Of a stretch of DNA of 64,000 bases, positions 9,709 to 19,027 are shown piece after piece. Both the position numbers and the translations under genes were made by a program. A model generated the notes under the pieces. It saw nothing but the letters and a program-made list of their open reading frames with translations, was not told the origin of the DNA and ran no database searches. This stretch comes from Candidatus Melainabacteria bacterium. Its GTDB lineage: Bacteria > Cyanobacteriota > Vampirovibrionia > Obscuribacterales > Obscuribacteraceae. The stretch is from contig JAFKGK010000001.1 of the NCBI GenBank assembly GCA_017307165.1, positions 186,001 through 250,000 on the forward strand. The letters run 5' to 3'. Numbering within the stretch: position 1 is the stretch's first letter; the number at the start of each line of letters is the position of its first letter.

Positions 9709-10167
9709 TTAATAGCTGGACATCAAGGGGAGATGGTGCTTAGCTGGTTTGAAGACTATCAATTTGGGAGCCGAAACTTCGGGGACTATCTTGACTTCTT
9801 CGGGGACTCTCAAACCGGACTTGCCGACGAGACCATCTTGCAATCCTTGATATGAAACGACCTTAAGCAAGTTAGAAGATAACTCGGAGTTTTGTTCGGA
9901 TAGGCGACGTACTTGCTCTTGAGCCTTGCCGACCTTATTGCTATCAGCCACGTCAAAACCATAACCAAGGATGGCCACTCCGCACATGGCGATGAGTGCG
10001 GCCTGCAAGGCGCGATTGACTTGTACGAGGACGGGAGTCTTGCGCTGTTGGCGCTTGGCATCTCTCTGCTCGACCGTGACGAGGCGAGGTTTGCTTTGCT
10101 GAGGAGCTGCGTATACATAGGAACCAGCTGGCTCGTTTGCTCGACGTCTCGGAAGGGTGTTTACCAT
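9709..10167 (-). CDS. FtsL-like single-pass division protein
   Basis: A 152-residue protein with a basic cytoplasmic tail (residues 1-48), one TM helix (about 52-70), then a short heptad-like stretch (residues 75-105, containing QEQVRRLSEQNSEL) and a Pro/Val-rich tail. Size and topology match FtsL, which bridges FtsQ/FtsB and the septal transpeptidase. FtsL is too divergent for identification by motif, so the call rests on topology and position between rsmH (9 bases upstream) and ftsI (37 bases downstream), exactly where ftsL sits in dcw clusters. A different bitopic protein cannot be excluded. Confidence 0.65.
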   Translation of the reverse strand: MVNTLPRRRANEPAGSYVYAAPQQSKPRLVTVEQRDAKRQQRKTPVLVQVNRALQAALIAMCGVAILGYGFDVADSNKVGKAQEQVRRLSEQNSELSSNLLKVVSYQGLQDGLVGKSGLRVPEEVKIVPEVSAPKLIVFKPAKHHLPLMSSY

Positions 10168-10175
10168 ATATACCT

Positions 10176-11186
10176 CTAAATCAGCTTTTCGCCTGCACGT
10201 AGTTTAGCACTACGACTACGTATGTTGGCAAGTAATTCTTTTTCGCAAGCAGTCACTGGTTTGCGGTTTATTATCAGTAGTTGGCTCGCTTTATTGCAGA
10301 TGCACATTGGGGCTCGAGGTGGGCATGTACAGGGGTTTGCGGCCTCTCTAAAAAATTGTTTTACGATGCGATCTTCGAGACTATGAAAAGTTATAAGCAC
10401 CATTCGAGCGCCTGGCGAAAGCAAGTTTAATGCGTCTCGTAAAAAAATCTCAAGACTGGAAAGCTCTGCGTTAACTGCCATCCGGAGCGCTTGAAAGGTC
10501 CGTGTGGCTGGATGAATACTCGAATGTCTGCGACTTTGTTCGGCACCGCCTGCACCACCATGCTCTGCGTCTTTCTTTGACTGATATATTTTTTTCTTAT
10601 TTTTATCAGCACTCTTGCCCTCGCTCCATCTCACGCTTCTAGTCACGATCTCGGCGAGTTGTAGTGTGCTATCTATCGGGCGTGATTTGCATATATTGCG
10701 AGCTATTGCGCGACCGTAACGTTCTTCACCATATTTATAGATGATATCGGCGATGTCGTCTTCGGACCACGTATTGACTATCTCTTGCGCTGTCAGGCTC
10801 TGTGTCCTATCCATCCGCATGTCTAAAGGTCCTTGCTTTTGAAAGCTGAAACCCCTCTCACCTTGATCGATCTGCATGGAGGAAACGCCCAGGTCGGCGA
10901 GGATGCCACCATCTATAGTGTGGATATCTCTTGCTGCCAGAGCCGATTTGAGATTAGCAAAATTGTCATGGATCAAGGTCGCATCAGGAAACCGACTTTC
11001 CAGTTTGCTCAGGGAGTCGAGATCCTGATCGATGCCGATCAGTCTGCCCTGGCCAGCCAGTTTATCGGCTATGGCTCTGAGATGTCCTCCAGCCCCGGCC
11101 GTCGCATCTACATATGTTCTGCCTGGCTTGATCGCCAGAGCTTCGATCACTTCTTCCAGCATCACTGGATAGTGTTCTGTGTGCAC
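10176..11186 (-). CDS. rsmH: 16S rRNA m4C1402 methyltransferase RsmH (MraW)
   Basis: SAM-dependent N4-methyltransferase of the ribosomal decoding site. The N terminus HYPVMLEEVIEAL, the SAM loop DATAGAGGH, LADLGVSS, GPLDMRM, and the C-terminal ITFHSLEDRIVK and NPCTCPP segments are all diagnostic. I chose the GTG at 11186 because GGGG lies 6 bases upstream and the family begins here; the frame also permits a TTG at 11234. A Lys/Ser/Gly-rich stretch (about residues 190-221) is inserted between RSVRW and HPATRTFQALR, making the protein about 25 residues longer than usual. It is the first gene of the local dcw block; no mraZ precedes it. Confidence 0.92.
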   Translation of the reverse strand: MHTEHYPVMLEEVIEALAIKPGRTYVDATAGAGGHLRAIADKLAGQGRLIGIDQDLDSLSKLESRFPDATLIHDNFANLKSALAARDIHTIDGGILADLGVSSMQIDQGERGFSFQKQGPLDMRMDRTQSLTAQEIVNTWSEDDIADIIYKYGEERYGRAIARNICKSRPIDSTLQLAEIVTRSVRWSEGKSADKNKKKIYQSKKDAEHGGAGGAEQSRRHSSIHPATRTFQALRMAVNAELSSLEIFLRDALNLLSPGARMVLITFHSLEDRIVKQFFREAANPCTCPPRAPMCICNKASQLLIINRKPVTACEKELLANIRSRSAKLRAGEKLI

Positions 11187-11272
11187 GTCGCACCCCGTGT
11201 AAAAAAGATTGCGGCCTTTCACGAAAGGCTGCAATTAAGCATAATCTATTTGCCCTGGCTGGTAGTTAAGCT

Positions 11273-11773
11273 TTATGGCTCGGATACTTGTTGTTGTCTG
11301 GCGCGCGGCCTGCGGCGAGCGACAAAGTCAAAATCCCAGCAAAAAAAGTATAGTGCCTGCATGCCCAAGAGACTGGCAGCTGCCATGGCCAGTGGGAGAT
11401 TGAGCCAATCTGGAGCCCCTCTAAAAAGATTGTTTTGATATCCCAGCGCAAGAGCCATCAAAGGTGTAGCCAAAAGCATAAACATGACTGCTACCTGGCG
11501 GGTACTGGCCGTGGTGCCGGCCCAATGCCAACGGAGACCGTCCCACCAGAAAGTCGGTGCGATCTTTACTCCCATCGAGTTGGCCGGATGCAGATAACGA
11601 CCTCCTCTGAGCGCGACAAAGTTGCGCTGGCAGGAGCTGCATTGCAGAGTCTCGGTCAAACCATAGGTCTCCAGTATGCCGCAATTGCATCGTGGGCAGG
11701 GATAGGACTGATTACAGGAGATGATCTGCTGCCTAAATGAAATGCTCTGATACGAAGAATTGAACAAATGCAT
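11273..11773 (-). CDS. Zinc-ribbon membrane protein of unknown function
   Basis: A 166-residue protein. Residues 20-55 contain two Cys pairs (CPRC and CSSC, with an extra CNCG) spaced like a zinc ribbon. Two hydrophobic segments follow at about 92-112 and 125-150, and the tail is basic. I do not recognise a family. It lies 86 bases upstream of rsmH on the same strand and might be expressed with the division cluster. The 179 bases before it (11774-11952) hold no gene I can support. Confidence 0.6.
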   Translation of the reverse strand: MHLFNSSYQSISFRQQIISCNQSYPCPRCNCGILETYGLTETLQCSSCQRNFVALRGGRYLHPANSMGVKIAPTFWWDGLRWHWAGTTASTRQVAVMFMLLATPLMALALGYQNNLFRGAPDWLNLPLAMAAASLLGMQALYFFCWDFDFVARRRPRARQQQVSEP

Positions 11774-11952
11774 CTATTACACTCCCACGCTCTTATACAG
11801 GTCAGAATCAGGTCAAAAGTCCATGCGAAAGCTCCGCGACCCAAGCCGCGGTATCTTCGGGAGAAACAAATACATCTCCGTATTTCTTTGATACCCGATC
11901 GAAAGCTTGCTCTCTCCTTATGGCAGAGAAATGCTTTCAAAATTAATCTTTG

Positions 11953-12801
11953 TTAAAAATAGGGGTCTTTGCGCGAGGCGCCAAGGGCTCCGACTGCCAG
12001 CATCAAGCGAAAGATCTGACTATAATCCTGACCTTCTATGACTATAGTACGGGCTCCAATGCGTTTGATCTGGGGTATCAACTCGGCGGCATCAGCCATG
12101 GATGGATCAAAAAACGATATCTCCAGTTTGCACGGAGTCTTGGGCTTAAACACCTGCCAATATTTTTTATTGCTGGCGGCTTCTTTCGCCTTTGCTTTCA
12201 AGAGTGAAAGCGTTTCTTTGTGTGAGGGAAAGATGGCCGAATATCTTGATACTGCTGTCTTTACGCAGGCTGTCAGGATGGGCCCGAGTTGATCGGTTGC
12301 TTCTTTGCAGACTGTGTCATCTCCACACAAAAGTGCGACTGGCACATCAAAATATCCTGCTAGAGCGGCATTTAAAAGAGTTTCTCCAGCGGGCAAGTCA
12401 TTGAGCTTGACCTCGTAAAAGATTTGAGCGCGATAAGTGTGGCTCAAAACCCCGTGTTCATGACCAGCTCTGGCGTGATAGCCGAGAAAAATGGCAAAGT
12501 CTGCACGATCTGGCGCTTTGTCGATACCGGACACCATCGAAAATGGCTTTTGCCAGCCGCTGCGCACCATCACTCCAGGATGCTGCAGGAGTTTTTCATG
12601 CTGGAGATTGCGCATATCCCAGTGCGAATCGTTGATCAAGATCTCGTCACAACCAGCTTCGAGCAAGCCCTCGATGACTGCGTTTGTCTCCTGGTGCATT
12701 AAGTCGAGTGAGCGCAAATAACCGGGCTCATTGGGTTGGGTCTGGCTAGAATGAATGACGCCGTTTACGCCCTCGAGATCTACTGATATATAGGCTTTCA
12801 T
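11953..12801 (-). CDS. M55 family D-aminopeptidase (DppA-like)
   Basis: A 282-residue cytoplasmic zinc peptidase. The family signature SVDLEGVNG (residues 6-14) supplies metal ligands D8 and E10, and the further conserved histidine segments NDSHWDM and GYHARAG are present. M55 enzymes such as Bacillus DppA release D-amino acids from short D-peptides such as D-Ala-D-Ala. It is divergent from dapF across 137-176 bases, and the surrounding genes deal with the cell wall, so a role in recycling peptidoglycan peptides is a reasonable inference. Confidence 0.85.
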   Translation of the reverse strand: MKAYISVDLEGVNGVIHSSQTQPNEPGYLRSLDLMHQETNAVIEGLLEAGCDEILINDSHWDMRNLQHEKLLQHPGVMVRSGWQKPFSMVSGIDKAPDRADFAIFLGYHARAGHEHGVLSHTYRAQIFYEVKLNDLPAGETLLNAALAGYFDVPVALLCGDDTVCKEATDQLGPILTACVKTAVSRYSAIFPSHKETLSLLKAKAKEAASNKKYWQVFKPKTPCKLEISFFDPSMADAAELIPQIKRIGARTIVIEGQDYSQIFRLMLAVGALGASRKDPYF

Positions 12802-12906
12802 AGAGGTCTTTCTTGTATTGCCGGTGATGGCCGGGTGTCGACGGCCTTAATCCTAACTCAAAATCTATTTTCTCTAACCTTGTCAAGGGAGGGCTTCTTT
12901 CTGAGA

Positions 12907-12912
12907 TATAAT
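12907..12912 (+). promoter_or_regulatory. Probable -10 element of the dapF-ftsQ promoter
   Basis: A perfect TATAAT lies at 12907-12912. A TTGTCA at 12880-12885 resembles a -35 box, but its 21-base spacing is too long, so the -35 is unclear. Transcription would begin near 12919. Confidence 0.5.
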
Positions 12913-12977
12913 CAGACAGTCCAGAGAGAGTACCTATCTTGCACGGAAAGTCTCAATCAGATAAAAAGACGCGACCT

Positions 12978-14105
12978 ATGCCTTTTGTCAAAATGCATGG
13001 TCGAGGCAATGACTTTGTTATGGCTCGATCTAGCGACCTCGACTGGATGTTTGACAAAAACGGCAACTCTAGCAGTGATCCACGGCAAACGAGTACTCTT
13101 TTGTCGACTCTGGCTAAATCAGTCTGCGATCGTCGTTTTGGGCTTGGAGCGGATGGTCTTATCATACGGCTCGATGCGCCTGCTCATAAACATTGCGCTC
13201 TGACCATCGACTATCCCGATCTGGATTTTTGTGAGGAGACCTGGATTTATATCAATTCGGATGGTAGCTATAGCGCCATGTGCGGTAATGGTCTCAGGTG
13301 TTTTGCTGGTTTTTGCATCATGGACGGCCAGGAAGCCAGATCATTTAAGGTGGCCACTGCCTGCGGTCCTGTAGAAGTGGAGGCAAGGGGAGTCGGCGAT
13401 AATGAGCCTGACTCATCTATTTATGATGTGCTCATCAAGCTCGAGGCCCCGGCGACTTGTAGGCAAGTCTCTTTGGATCAATTTGCCCAGCTTTCCAATC
13501 AATCTCTTGCCACTATTGCCAGGATTTTTGCAGATGGCAAGGCGACAGGACATCTGATCGATCTCGGTAACCCTCATTATGTCTTATTCTTGCCTGGGGC
13601 TGTTTTTGCCGATTATTGGATGTCGGTCAAGGACATCGTAGATGAGCGTGGCAATGTCCTAGCCGGTAGCAAGGATTTTCCGGCTTGCTTTCCTGCCGAT
13701 CTGCATAGTCTGGCACTAGATCTTGCAAAAGATGAGACTATTTTTCCTAGTGGCGCCAATATCGAGTTTGCCGCTGTCGAGACAGGCTTATCGGATTGCG
13801 TGCGCATGCTGGTCGTCGAGAGAGGGTGCGGTCCGACTCTGGCTTGTGCCTCAGGAGCATGTGCCGTCGTGGTCGGTGGCATAAAACAGGGCATTCTAAA
13901 TCGCTCTAGTCGTGTTATTCTTCCAGGGGGACTGCTCGATGTATCATGGTCCCGAGATGATGGACCTGTTGAGCTTAGAGGGTGGGCGCAAGTGGTAGCA
14001 CAAGGGGTGTTTTGTATATATCCCGGTGCTGATCGCAGTGTCGTATCTGGTGGCAGCCTTTCTTCTTTCGATTCCAATCATGATTTTTGCGAGGCGATCT
14101 CGTGA
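12978..14105 (+). CDS. dapF: Diaminopimelate epimerase
   Basis: Interconverts LL- and meso-diaminopimelate for lysine and peptidoglycan synthesis. The protein opens with FVKMHGRGNDFV and carries both catalytic-cysteine motifs: MCGNGLRCF, and ERGCGPTLACASGACA where the usual form is ACGTGA. GNPH is also present. At about 375 residues it is some 100 longer than typical enzymes, the extra length lying mainly in mid-protein loops. I chose ATG 12978 by family alignment; an in-frame TTG at 12939 preceded by GAGAG is the alternative. The stop codon overlaps the ftsQ start as GTGA, so the two genes are translationally coupled. Confidence 0.88.
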   Translation: MPFVKMHGRGNDFVMARSSDLDWMFDKNGNSSSDPRQTSTLLSTLAKSVCDRRFGLGADGLIIRLDAPAHKHCALTIDYPDLDFCEETWIYINSDGSYSAMCGNGLRCFAGFCIMDGQEARSFKVATACGPVEVEARGVGDNEPDSSIYDVLIKLEAPATCRQVSLDQFAQLSNQSLATIARIFADGKATGHLIDLGNPHYVLFLPGAVFADYWMSVKDIVDERGNVLAGSKDFPACFPADLHSLALDLAKDETIFPSGANIEFAAVETGLSDCVRMLVVERGCGPTLACASGACAVVVGGIKQGILNRSSRVILPGGLLDVSWSRDDGPVELRGWAQVVAQGVFCIYPGADRSVVSGGSLSSFDSNHDFCEAIS

Positions 14106-14998
14106 GTAGAGTGCTCGAGGCTGATCAGCGACGGACATGGATGAAGAGCAGGCGCAAGATGCGCAAGGCTACGAGACGAGCCCGTACTCGCCGTCAGATG
14201 CTCCGGTTTCTCTTATTGATGGTGCTCTTTTTTAGCGGCGCAGCTTGCTTTACTCATCTGCCCTGGGCAATGCATGGCCAGGAACCACAGATCGAGGTCA
14301 AGGGCAATCACGTCGTGACTACCGCTCAGGTGGTAAAGGCATTAAAGGGTTCGACCGATGTAGCTGTATACAAACTCGATCCTCAGGTTTTGCAGAGCCG
14401 GTTGACCTCACTCAAGGCTGTTCGTCATGCCTTTGTCCGCAGGTATGCCCTTCCCCAGCCTCGTCTGATCGTCGACATACTCGAAGAATATCCCTGGGCC
14501 AGTTATGCTCGTGCTCCCGGAGAGCCCATCCAGGCCGTGATCGCACAATCAGGACGGTTCATACCTGTATCCGAATTTCCCAATGTAGACAGACCCCATA
14601 TGATCATTTATGGTCAGCCCACCCTCAAATTGACGCAAAAGCAAGTCGTGCAGTGGGCTAGCTGGGCCAATTACATTGCCGGGCAAACAGGCCGCACTGT
14701 AGATGCCATCGATATGAGGCAACCCTTTGATGTTAGAGTTGCAAATGGAGATCTGACTCTCAAATTGGGCATACCTGATGCCAGTTTGACCCGCAGGCTT
14801 GGGCGTCTGGTGTCGGTGCTGCCGGCAGTCGAGCCTATAAAAGAAAAACTAGAATACATAGATCTTGGTTTGGATAATTCGGTGCCGCTCAAAGTCAACA
14901 AAAATCTCCCTCCCGAAAAGTTGAGAGAGCTAGCGGCTCAAAAACAAAAGGTGGCTGTCGGTGTAAACGGTGTCGAGACCAAGCCCGAGCCCAATTGA
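14102..14998 (+). CDS. ftsQ: FtsQ/DivIB cell-division protein
   Basis: About 298 residues: a strongly basic cytoplasmic N terminus, one TM helix (about residues 33-52), then a POTRA-type domain starting at EVKGNHVVTTAQV and the FtsQ region with VDILEEYPWASY. FtsQ scaffolds the divisome in the periplasm with FtsB and FtsL. GTG 14102 is preferred because GAGG lies 7 bases upstream and the codon overlaps the dapF stop; TTG 14087 is also in frame. A dapF-ftsQ pair is unusual, since murB, murC or ddl normally precede ftsQ. The end lies 6 bases from the convergent mazG. Confidence 0.8.
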   Translation: MSRVLEADQRRTWMKSRRKMRKATRRARTRRQMLRFLLLMVLFFSGAACFTHLPWAMHGQEPQIEVKGNHVVTTAQVVKALKGSTDVAVYKLDPQVLQSRLTSLKAVRHAFVRRYALPQPRLIVDILEEYPWASYARAPGEPIQAVIAQSGRFIPVSEFPNVDRPHMIIYGQPTLKLTQKQVVQWASWANYIAGQTGRTVDAIDMRQPFDVRVANGDLTLKLGIPDASLTRRLGRLVSVLPAVEPIKEKLEYIDLGLDNSVPLKVNKNLPPEKLRELAAQKQKVAVGVNGVETKPEPN

Positions 14999-15004
14999 TT
15001 TGAT

Positions 15005-15874
15005 CTACGTTTTGATCTGATTTTTTTTTGCGCTTTCCCATAATGCATCCCACTCTTCAAGACTGAGCTCTCGCAGTGGTTTGGGCTTGTGGTCTTCCAT
15101 GTGCTTGAAGCGTCTTTTAAACTTTTCCATGGTCTTGATCAAGCATTCTTCTGGTTCGAGATCGTGCCATCGGGCGATATTGACGATGCAAAACAGCATG
15201 TCTCCAATCTCCAGGGCAATTTCTTGTTTATTGCCTGGCGTGTTGCTTGCGCTCATCTTTTCAATTGCTGCCTGGGTTTCCCTCATCTCTGAATACAATT
15301 TTTCCCAGACATCTTTTTCTTGCGCCCATTCAAAGCCTTCTCGCACTGCTTTTTGAGAGATTTTGAGAGCCTGCATGAGGGCGGGCATATGCCTAGGCAC
15401 GCCATCTAGCACTGACTCTCCGTCTTTTTGCAAATGTTCTTTCTCTTTCTTTTTGATCTCCTCCCAGCGTGCCACTACAGCCTGGCTGTCGCTATCTTTG
15501 TTTTGCTCGTCCCGTGCAAATACATGCGGGTGGCGCCTGATCATTTTTTCATCTATACCGCGAGCCACATCATCGATATCAAAGGTGCCCATGTCTTTTG
15601 CGACTTGTGCATTGAGCACGATTTGCAGCAATAGGTCGCCCAATTCTTCTTGCAGCTTGGATGGGTCTTGTTCGTGGATAGCCTCGAGGACTTCATAGCT
15701 TTCTTCGAGCAAGTATTTGGCCAGGGTCTCGTGCGTCTGCTCTCTATCCCAGGGACAACCGTCTGGCGCCCTGAGCCTGGCAATGGTATCTACAAATGAT
15801 AGGAGAGGAGATTTGGACAATTTGCCGCCTTCAAAGATAAATATAAGGTTTGTTGTGAACTGAGAGGCTATCAT
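15005..15874 (-). CDS. mazG: Nucleoside triphosphate pyrophosphohydrolase MazG
   Basis: All-alpha NTP pyrophosphatase that hydrolyses NTPs and dNTPs to NMP and PPi, a house-cleaning activity. The N-terminal MazG domain contains LRAPDGCPWDREQTHETL and the metal-binding EESYEVLEAI and EELGDLLLQIV helices. A second MazG repeat near the C terminus has EIGDMLFCIVNIARW. At 289 residues it is a normal two-domain form. ATG 15874 has GGGAG 8 bases upstream. It is convergent with ftsQ and divergent from ugd with only 39 bases between. Confidence 0.92.
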   Translation of the reverse strand: MIASQFTTNLIFIFEGGKLSKSPLLSFVDTIARLRAPDGCPWDREQTHETLAKYLLEESYEVLEAIHEQDPSKLQEELGDLLLQIVLNAQVAKDMGTFDIDDVARGIDEKMIRRHPHVFARDEQNKDSDSQAVVARWEEIKKKEKEHLQKDGESVLDGVPRHMPALMQALKISQKAVREGFEWAQEKDVWEKLYSEMRETQAAIEKMSASNTPGNKQEIALEIGDMLFCIVNIARWHDLEPEECLIKTMEKFKRRFKHMEDHKPKPLRELSLEEWDALWESAKKNQIKT

Positions 15875-15913
15875 AATCTGGACTCCCGGTTCTTTATAAA
15901 GGTATTGGCTTAA

Positions 15914-17305
15914 GTGGATATTTGTGTCATCGGTGCCGGCTATGTTGGTCTGGTCACGAGCGCCTGTTTGGCTTATCTTGGCAATCAGGTGATTGCCGTC
16001 GAATCTAACCCCGAAAGGTTAAACTCGCTTTCTCAAGGCATCGTGCCTTTCTTCGAGCCAGGTTTGCAAGAATTTGTCAAAGTCGGTATCGATTCTGGCT
16101 TTTTGACATTCAGCGACAAACTCGAAGAGTCAGTCAAAAAGGCGCAGATCATTTTTATTGCTGTGGGAACGCCAAGTCTGCCAAATGGCGAGCCGGATCT
16201 ATCTCAGGTCATGGTAGTGGCACGAGCAATCGGCAGCGCCATGGATGGCACAAAAAGGCGCATTGTCGTCAACAAATCAACGGTCCCGGTGGGGTCCGGC
16301 AACTGGGTCGAGATGCTCGTCAGCCAGGGCGTCGCCAATTCACAGCCTGTACCTGCTCGATCCACACGCATGGAGTCTCCGAGTTTTGTCGTAGTCTCCA
16401 ATCCCGAATTTTTGCGTGAGGGCTCTGCCATCACCGACTCTTTCTATCCTGACCGCATAGTCGTCGGCTCCACCGATGAAAATGCTGTGGCCGTGATGAA
16501 AAATCTGTACAAACCGATCATCGATCAAACCTTTGATCCACCATCATTTGCCCCGCGCCCCAAAGGCTTTCAAGAAGTCCCCTTTGTCATCACCGATCTT
16601 GCATCAGCCGAATTGATCAAATATTCGGCCAATGCCTTTCTTGCTATGAAAATCTCTTTCAGCAACGAGATCGCTGGCCTTTGCGAAAAAGTCGGAGCAG
16701 ACGTGAAGCAGGTGGCTCAAGGTATCGGTCTAGATTATCGGATTGGCAAAGCGTTTTTAAATGCTGGTGTCGGTTGGGGCGGTAGCTGCTTTGGCAAAGA
16801 TGTCAGCGCCTTGATGCAGGTAGCTAAGGAGTACAGCTATCCAACTCCGCTTTTGGAAGCAACGGTTGCCGTCAACGAAAGACAGCGTCTTACCGTCATC
16901 AAGAAACTTCAAGAAGAGCTCAAGATCCTCAAAGGTCGCACAGTTGGATTGATGGGCCTGTCTTTTAAACCAAATACCGATGACTTGCGCGATGCGCCGG
17001 CTCTCACTATCGCTTATCAATTGCTCAAGATGGGGGCCTCTGTAAAGGCGATGGATCCTGTATCCAACGAACGTTGCCAGGCCCTCAATCCCAATCTGGA
17101 CATCGTCTATTGCCAGGATATAAATGAGCTTGCCACCGACTGCGATGCTCTGGTGCTGGTCACGGAGTGGGATGATTTTAAACATCTACACTGGAAGGAA
17201 GTGGCTAAATGCATGCGTTGGCCCTTGCTCATCGACGGCCGCAATGCGCTTTCCGAAGAAGAAGTAACTCAAGCCGGAATGACATATAGAGGAGTCGGAC
17301 GTTGA
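15914..17305 (+). CDS. ugd: UDP-glucose 6-dehydrogenase
   Basis: Oxidises UDP-glucose to UDP-glucuronate with two NAD. The N-terminal Rossmann motif is [14 protein letters not shown] (residues 7-20). The catalytic cysteine is C292 in [10 protein letters not shown], and [16 protein letters not shown] marks the C-terminal UDP-binding domain. Length (463 residues) is typical of the UGD/TuaD family. It starts at GTG 15914. Its stop overlaps the start of the next sugar-nucleotide enzyme by 4 bases, so the two steps UDP-glucose to UDP-glucuronate to UDP-xylose are probably coupled. Confidence 0.93.
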   Translation: MDICVIGAGYVGLVTSACLAYLGNQVIAVESNPERLNSLSQGIVPFFEPGLQEFVKVGIDSGFLTFSDKLEESVKKAQIIFIAVGTPSLPNGEPDLSQVMVVARAIGSAMDGTKRRIVVNKSTVPVGSGNWVEMLVSQGVANSQPVPARSTRMESPSFVVVSNPEFLREGSAITDSFYPDRIVVGSTDENAVAVMKNLYKPIIDQTFDPPSFAPRPKGFQEVPFVITDLASAELIKYSANAFLAMKISFSNEIAGLCEKVGADVKQVAQGIGLDYRIGKAFLNAGVGWGGSCFGKDVSALMQVAKEYSYPTPLLEATVAVNERQRLTVIKKLQEELKILKGRTVGLMGLSFKPNTDDLRDAPALTIAYQLLKMGASVKAMDPVSNERCQALNPNLDIVYCQDINELATDCDALVLVTEWDDFKHLHWKEVAKCMRWPLLIDGRNALSEEEVTQAGMTYRGVGR

Positions 17306-18243
17306 GGATACTCATCACCGGTGGTGCCGGTTTTATTGGCAGTCATCTGACCGATCGTCTCATGTCCGAAGGTCATGATGTGGTTGTGATGGACAATCTC
17401 ATCACGGGCAATTATCGCAATATCCAAAGACATGCGAGCAATCCGAGATTTGAGTACATACACCACAATGTCTCCAATCACATACATATTGTCGGTGATC
17501 TCGACTGGGTCATCCACTTTGCTTCACCGGCTTCGCCTGTGGACTATCTGCTCTTGCCGATCGAGACTCTCAAAGTCAACTCACTAGGCACTCACAATAC
17601 TCTCGGTCTGGCACTAGCCAAAAAAGCAAAATATTTTTTGGCTTCCACATCCGAGGTCTACGGCGATCCCGAATTGCATCCGCAACCTGAGACTTATTGG
17701 GGCAATGTCAACCCTATCGGTCCTCGTGGCGTATATGACGAGGCTAAGCGTTTTGCCGAAGCCATAACCATGGCTTATCACCATAAGCACAAATTAGATA
17801 CGCGTATCATCAGGATATTCAATTGTTACGGTCCAAGACTGCGTCTCGATGATGGCCGGGTCGTCTCCAATTTTATCGGCCAGGCTCTCACTGGAAAGCC
17901 GCTCACCATATATGGTGAAGGGCAGCAGACCAGGAGTTTTCAATTTGTCTCCGATCTAGTCGAAGGCATCAGGCGTCTGATGGAAGTCGAGCACCATCTG
18001 CCAGTTAATTTGGGCAATCCCGAAGAAAAGACAGTCTTTGAACTCGCCACCCTGGTCAAACAATTGACAGGATCGCAAAGCGAAATCATCAAGAAGCCTC
18101 TGCCTGTGGACGATCCTAAACGTCGCCTGCCTGACATCACTAAGGCTAAGCAATTGTTGGGCTGGCAACCCAAAAAGGACTTGCTCGAAGGCCTCAAAGA
18201 AACCATCGAGTGGTATCGCAACGAGCTTGCACAGCATAAATAA
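17302..18243 (+). CDS. UDP-glucuronate decarboxylase-like NAD-dependent epimerase/dehydratase
   Basis: A 313-residue extended SDR enzyme. The NAD motif is GGAGFIGS (residues 7-14) and the catalytic YxxxK is YDEAK (about Y147/K151). [11 protein letters not shown] and [18 protein letters not shown] closely follow UDP-xylose synthase (UXS). The adjacent ugd supplies UDP-glucuronate, which supports that assignment; a dTDP-glucose dehydratase is less likely. The TTG start at 17302 overlaps the ugd stop (TTGA) and is preceded by GAGGAG 7 bases upstream. The product would feed envelope glycans. Confidence 0.85.
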   Translation: MRILITGGAGFIGSHLTDRLMSEGHDVVVMDNLITGNYRNIQRHASNPRFEYIHHNVSNHIHIVGDLDWVIHFASPASPVDYLLLPIETLKVNSLGTHNTLGLALAKKAKYFLASTSEVYGDPELHPQPETYWGNVNPIGPRGVYDEAKRFAEAITMAYHHKHKLDTRIIRIFNCYGPRLRLDDGRVVSNFIGQALTGKPLTIYGEGQQTRSFQFVSDLVEGIRRLMEVEHHLPVNLGNPEEKTVFELATLVKQLTGSQSEIIKKPLPVDDPKRRLPDITKAKQLLGWQPKKDLLEGLKETIEWYRNELAQHK

Positions 18244-18265
18244 TGTGGTCTAGCTGCATCTTGAC

Positions 18266-18304
18266 AGCGGGGGTGGGAAAGCTTAAGCTCTTCTCACCCC
18301 CGCT
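18266..18304 (+). terminator. GC-rich hairpin after the ugd operon
   Basis: A 10-base perfect stem (18266-18275 with 18295-18304) extended by several further pairs. There is no clear T-run after it, so it may be a terminator of weak type or an mRNA 3' stabiliser. Confidence 0.5.
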
Positions 18305-18318
18305 TATCACACAGGTAT

Positions 18319-18951
18319 ATGCATATGGCCGATCGTAGCGAGCAGACTCAGTCTGCCGAAAAAGCTCATGTATCCAAAAACAGCGCCCACTCCGAGAGCT
18401 CGCATGTCCTGCTTGCAGATGCCTCAGGCTGGTTAGGCAATCTAAAAGAAAAAGCCGGGGAGGCCTATCAATACAGTAAAGAATTGGGAGGCAAGGCCCT
18501 GCAGCAAGGCGAAAAGATCGTAAAAGATCCAGCTACGCAAAGAGCAGTCAAAGAAGTTGCCGATCCCTACATACAAAATGGTAAGGGAGTAGCCGAAGGC
18601 ATCAAAAATGGCAATGCCGAGCAGGTCATCCGACACGGAGCCCCTCTTGCCCGTGATGCAATGCTTGGTCCTGAGACAGTGATCGCACGTGAGGCCATCA
18701 AGCAGGGATCCAAGCACTTGCCTCCGGATGCTCAGCGGGCCCTGGAGGCGACGCAAGCCGTGCGAGGAGCCGAGACCTTGCGCAAAGGTGGTTTCCCTAG
18801 TGCAGAGCAGATCTTGATCGATCAAGCTAGCAAAAAGGCACAGGAGCCTGGGGCTCTTGATTCGGCCAAGGACTCTCTCAGCAAGGGCTGGCAATATTTG
18901 AAAGAAAAGACTCAGAGCCAATCAAGCGCAGGTTCTACCGGCAAAAGGTAA
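18319..18951 (+). CDS. Hypothetical helical protein
   Basis: A 210-residue hydrophilic protein without signal peptide or TM segment. It is rich in Ala, Lys, Gln and Glu, with amphipathic helices (for example NLKEKAGEAYQYSKELGG) reminiscent of LEA-type or apolipoprotein-like proteins. I recognise no family. Two in-frame ATGs lie close together (18319 and 18325). It stands alone after the terminator-like hairpin and before a TTG-start lipoprotein gene. Confidence 0.6.
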   Translation: MHMADRSEQTQSAEKAHVSKNSAHSESSHVLLADASGWLGNLKEKAGEAYQYSKELGGKALQQGEKIVKDPATQRAVKEVADPYIQNGKGVAEGIKNGNAEQVIRHGAPLARDAMLGPETVIAREAIKQGSKHLPPDAQRALEATQAVRGAETLRKGGFPSAEQILIDQASKKAQEPGALDSAKDSLSKGWQYLKEKTQSQSSAGSTGKR

Positions 18952-19027
18952 ATGCAAGGTCTGTATTATGAGATTTGCGTTATGATCTTTAAGTAAGTCT
19001 GCTCTTGCTTTTCGATTGGAGATCTCA

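Noticed and set aside
11656..11940. 94-residue minus-strand frame in the 11774-11952 gap
   Set aside because: It overlaps the zinc-ribbon gene out of frame, is Arg/Cys/Ile-rich, and shows no domain or ribosome site.
18319..18951. Antisense frame 18442-18921 as a gene
   Set aside because: It is a Leu/Phe/Cys-rich mirror of the Ala/Lys/Glu helical gene, with no start signal.
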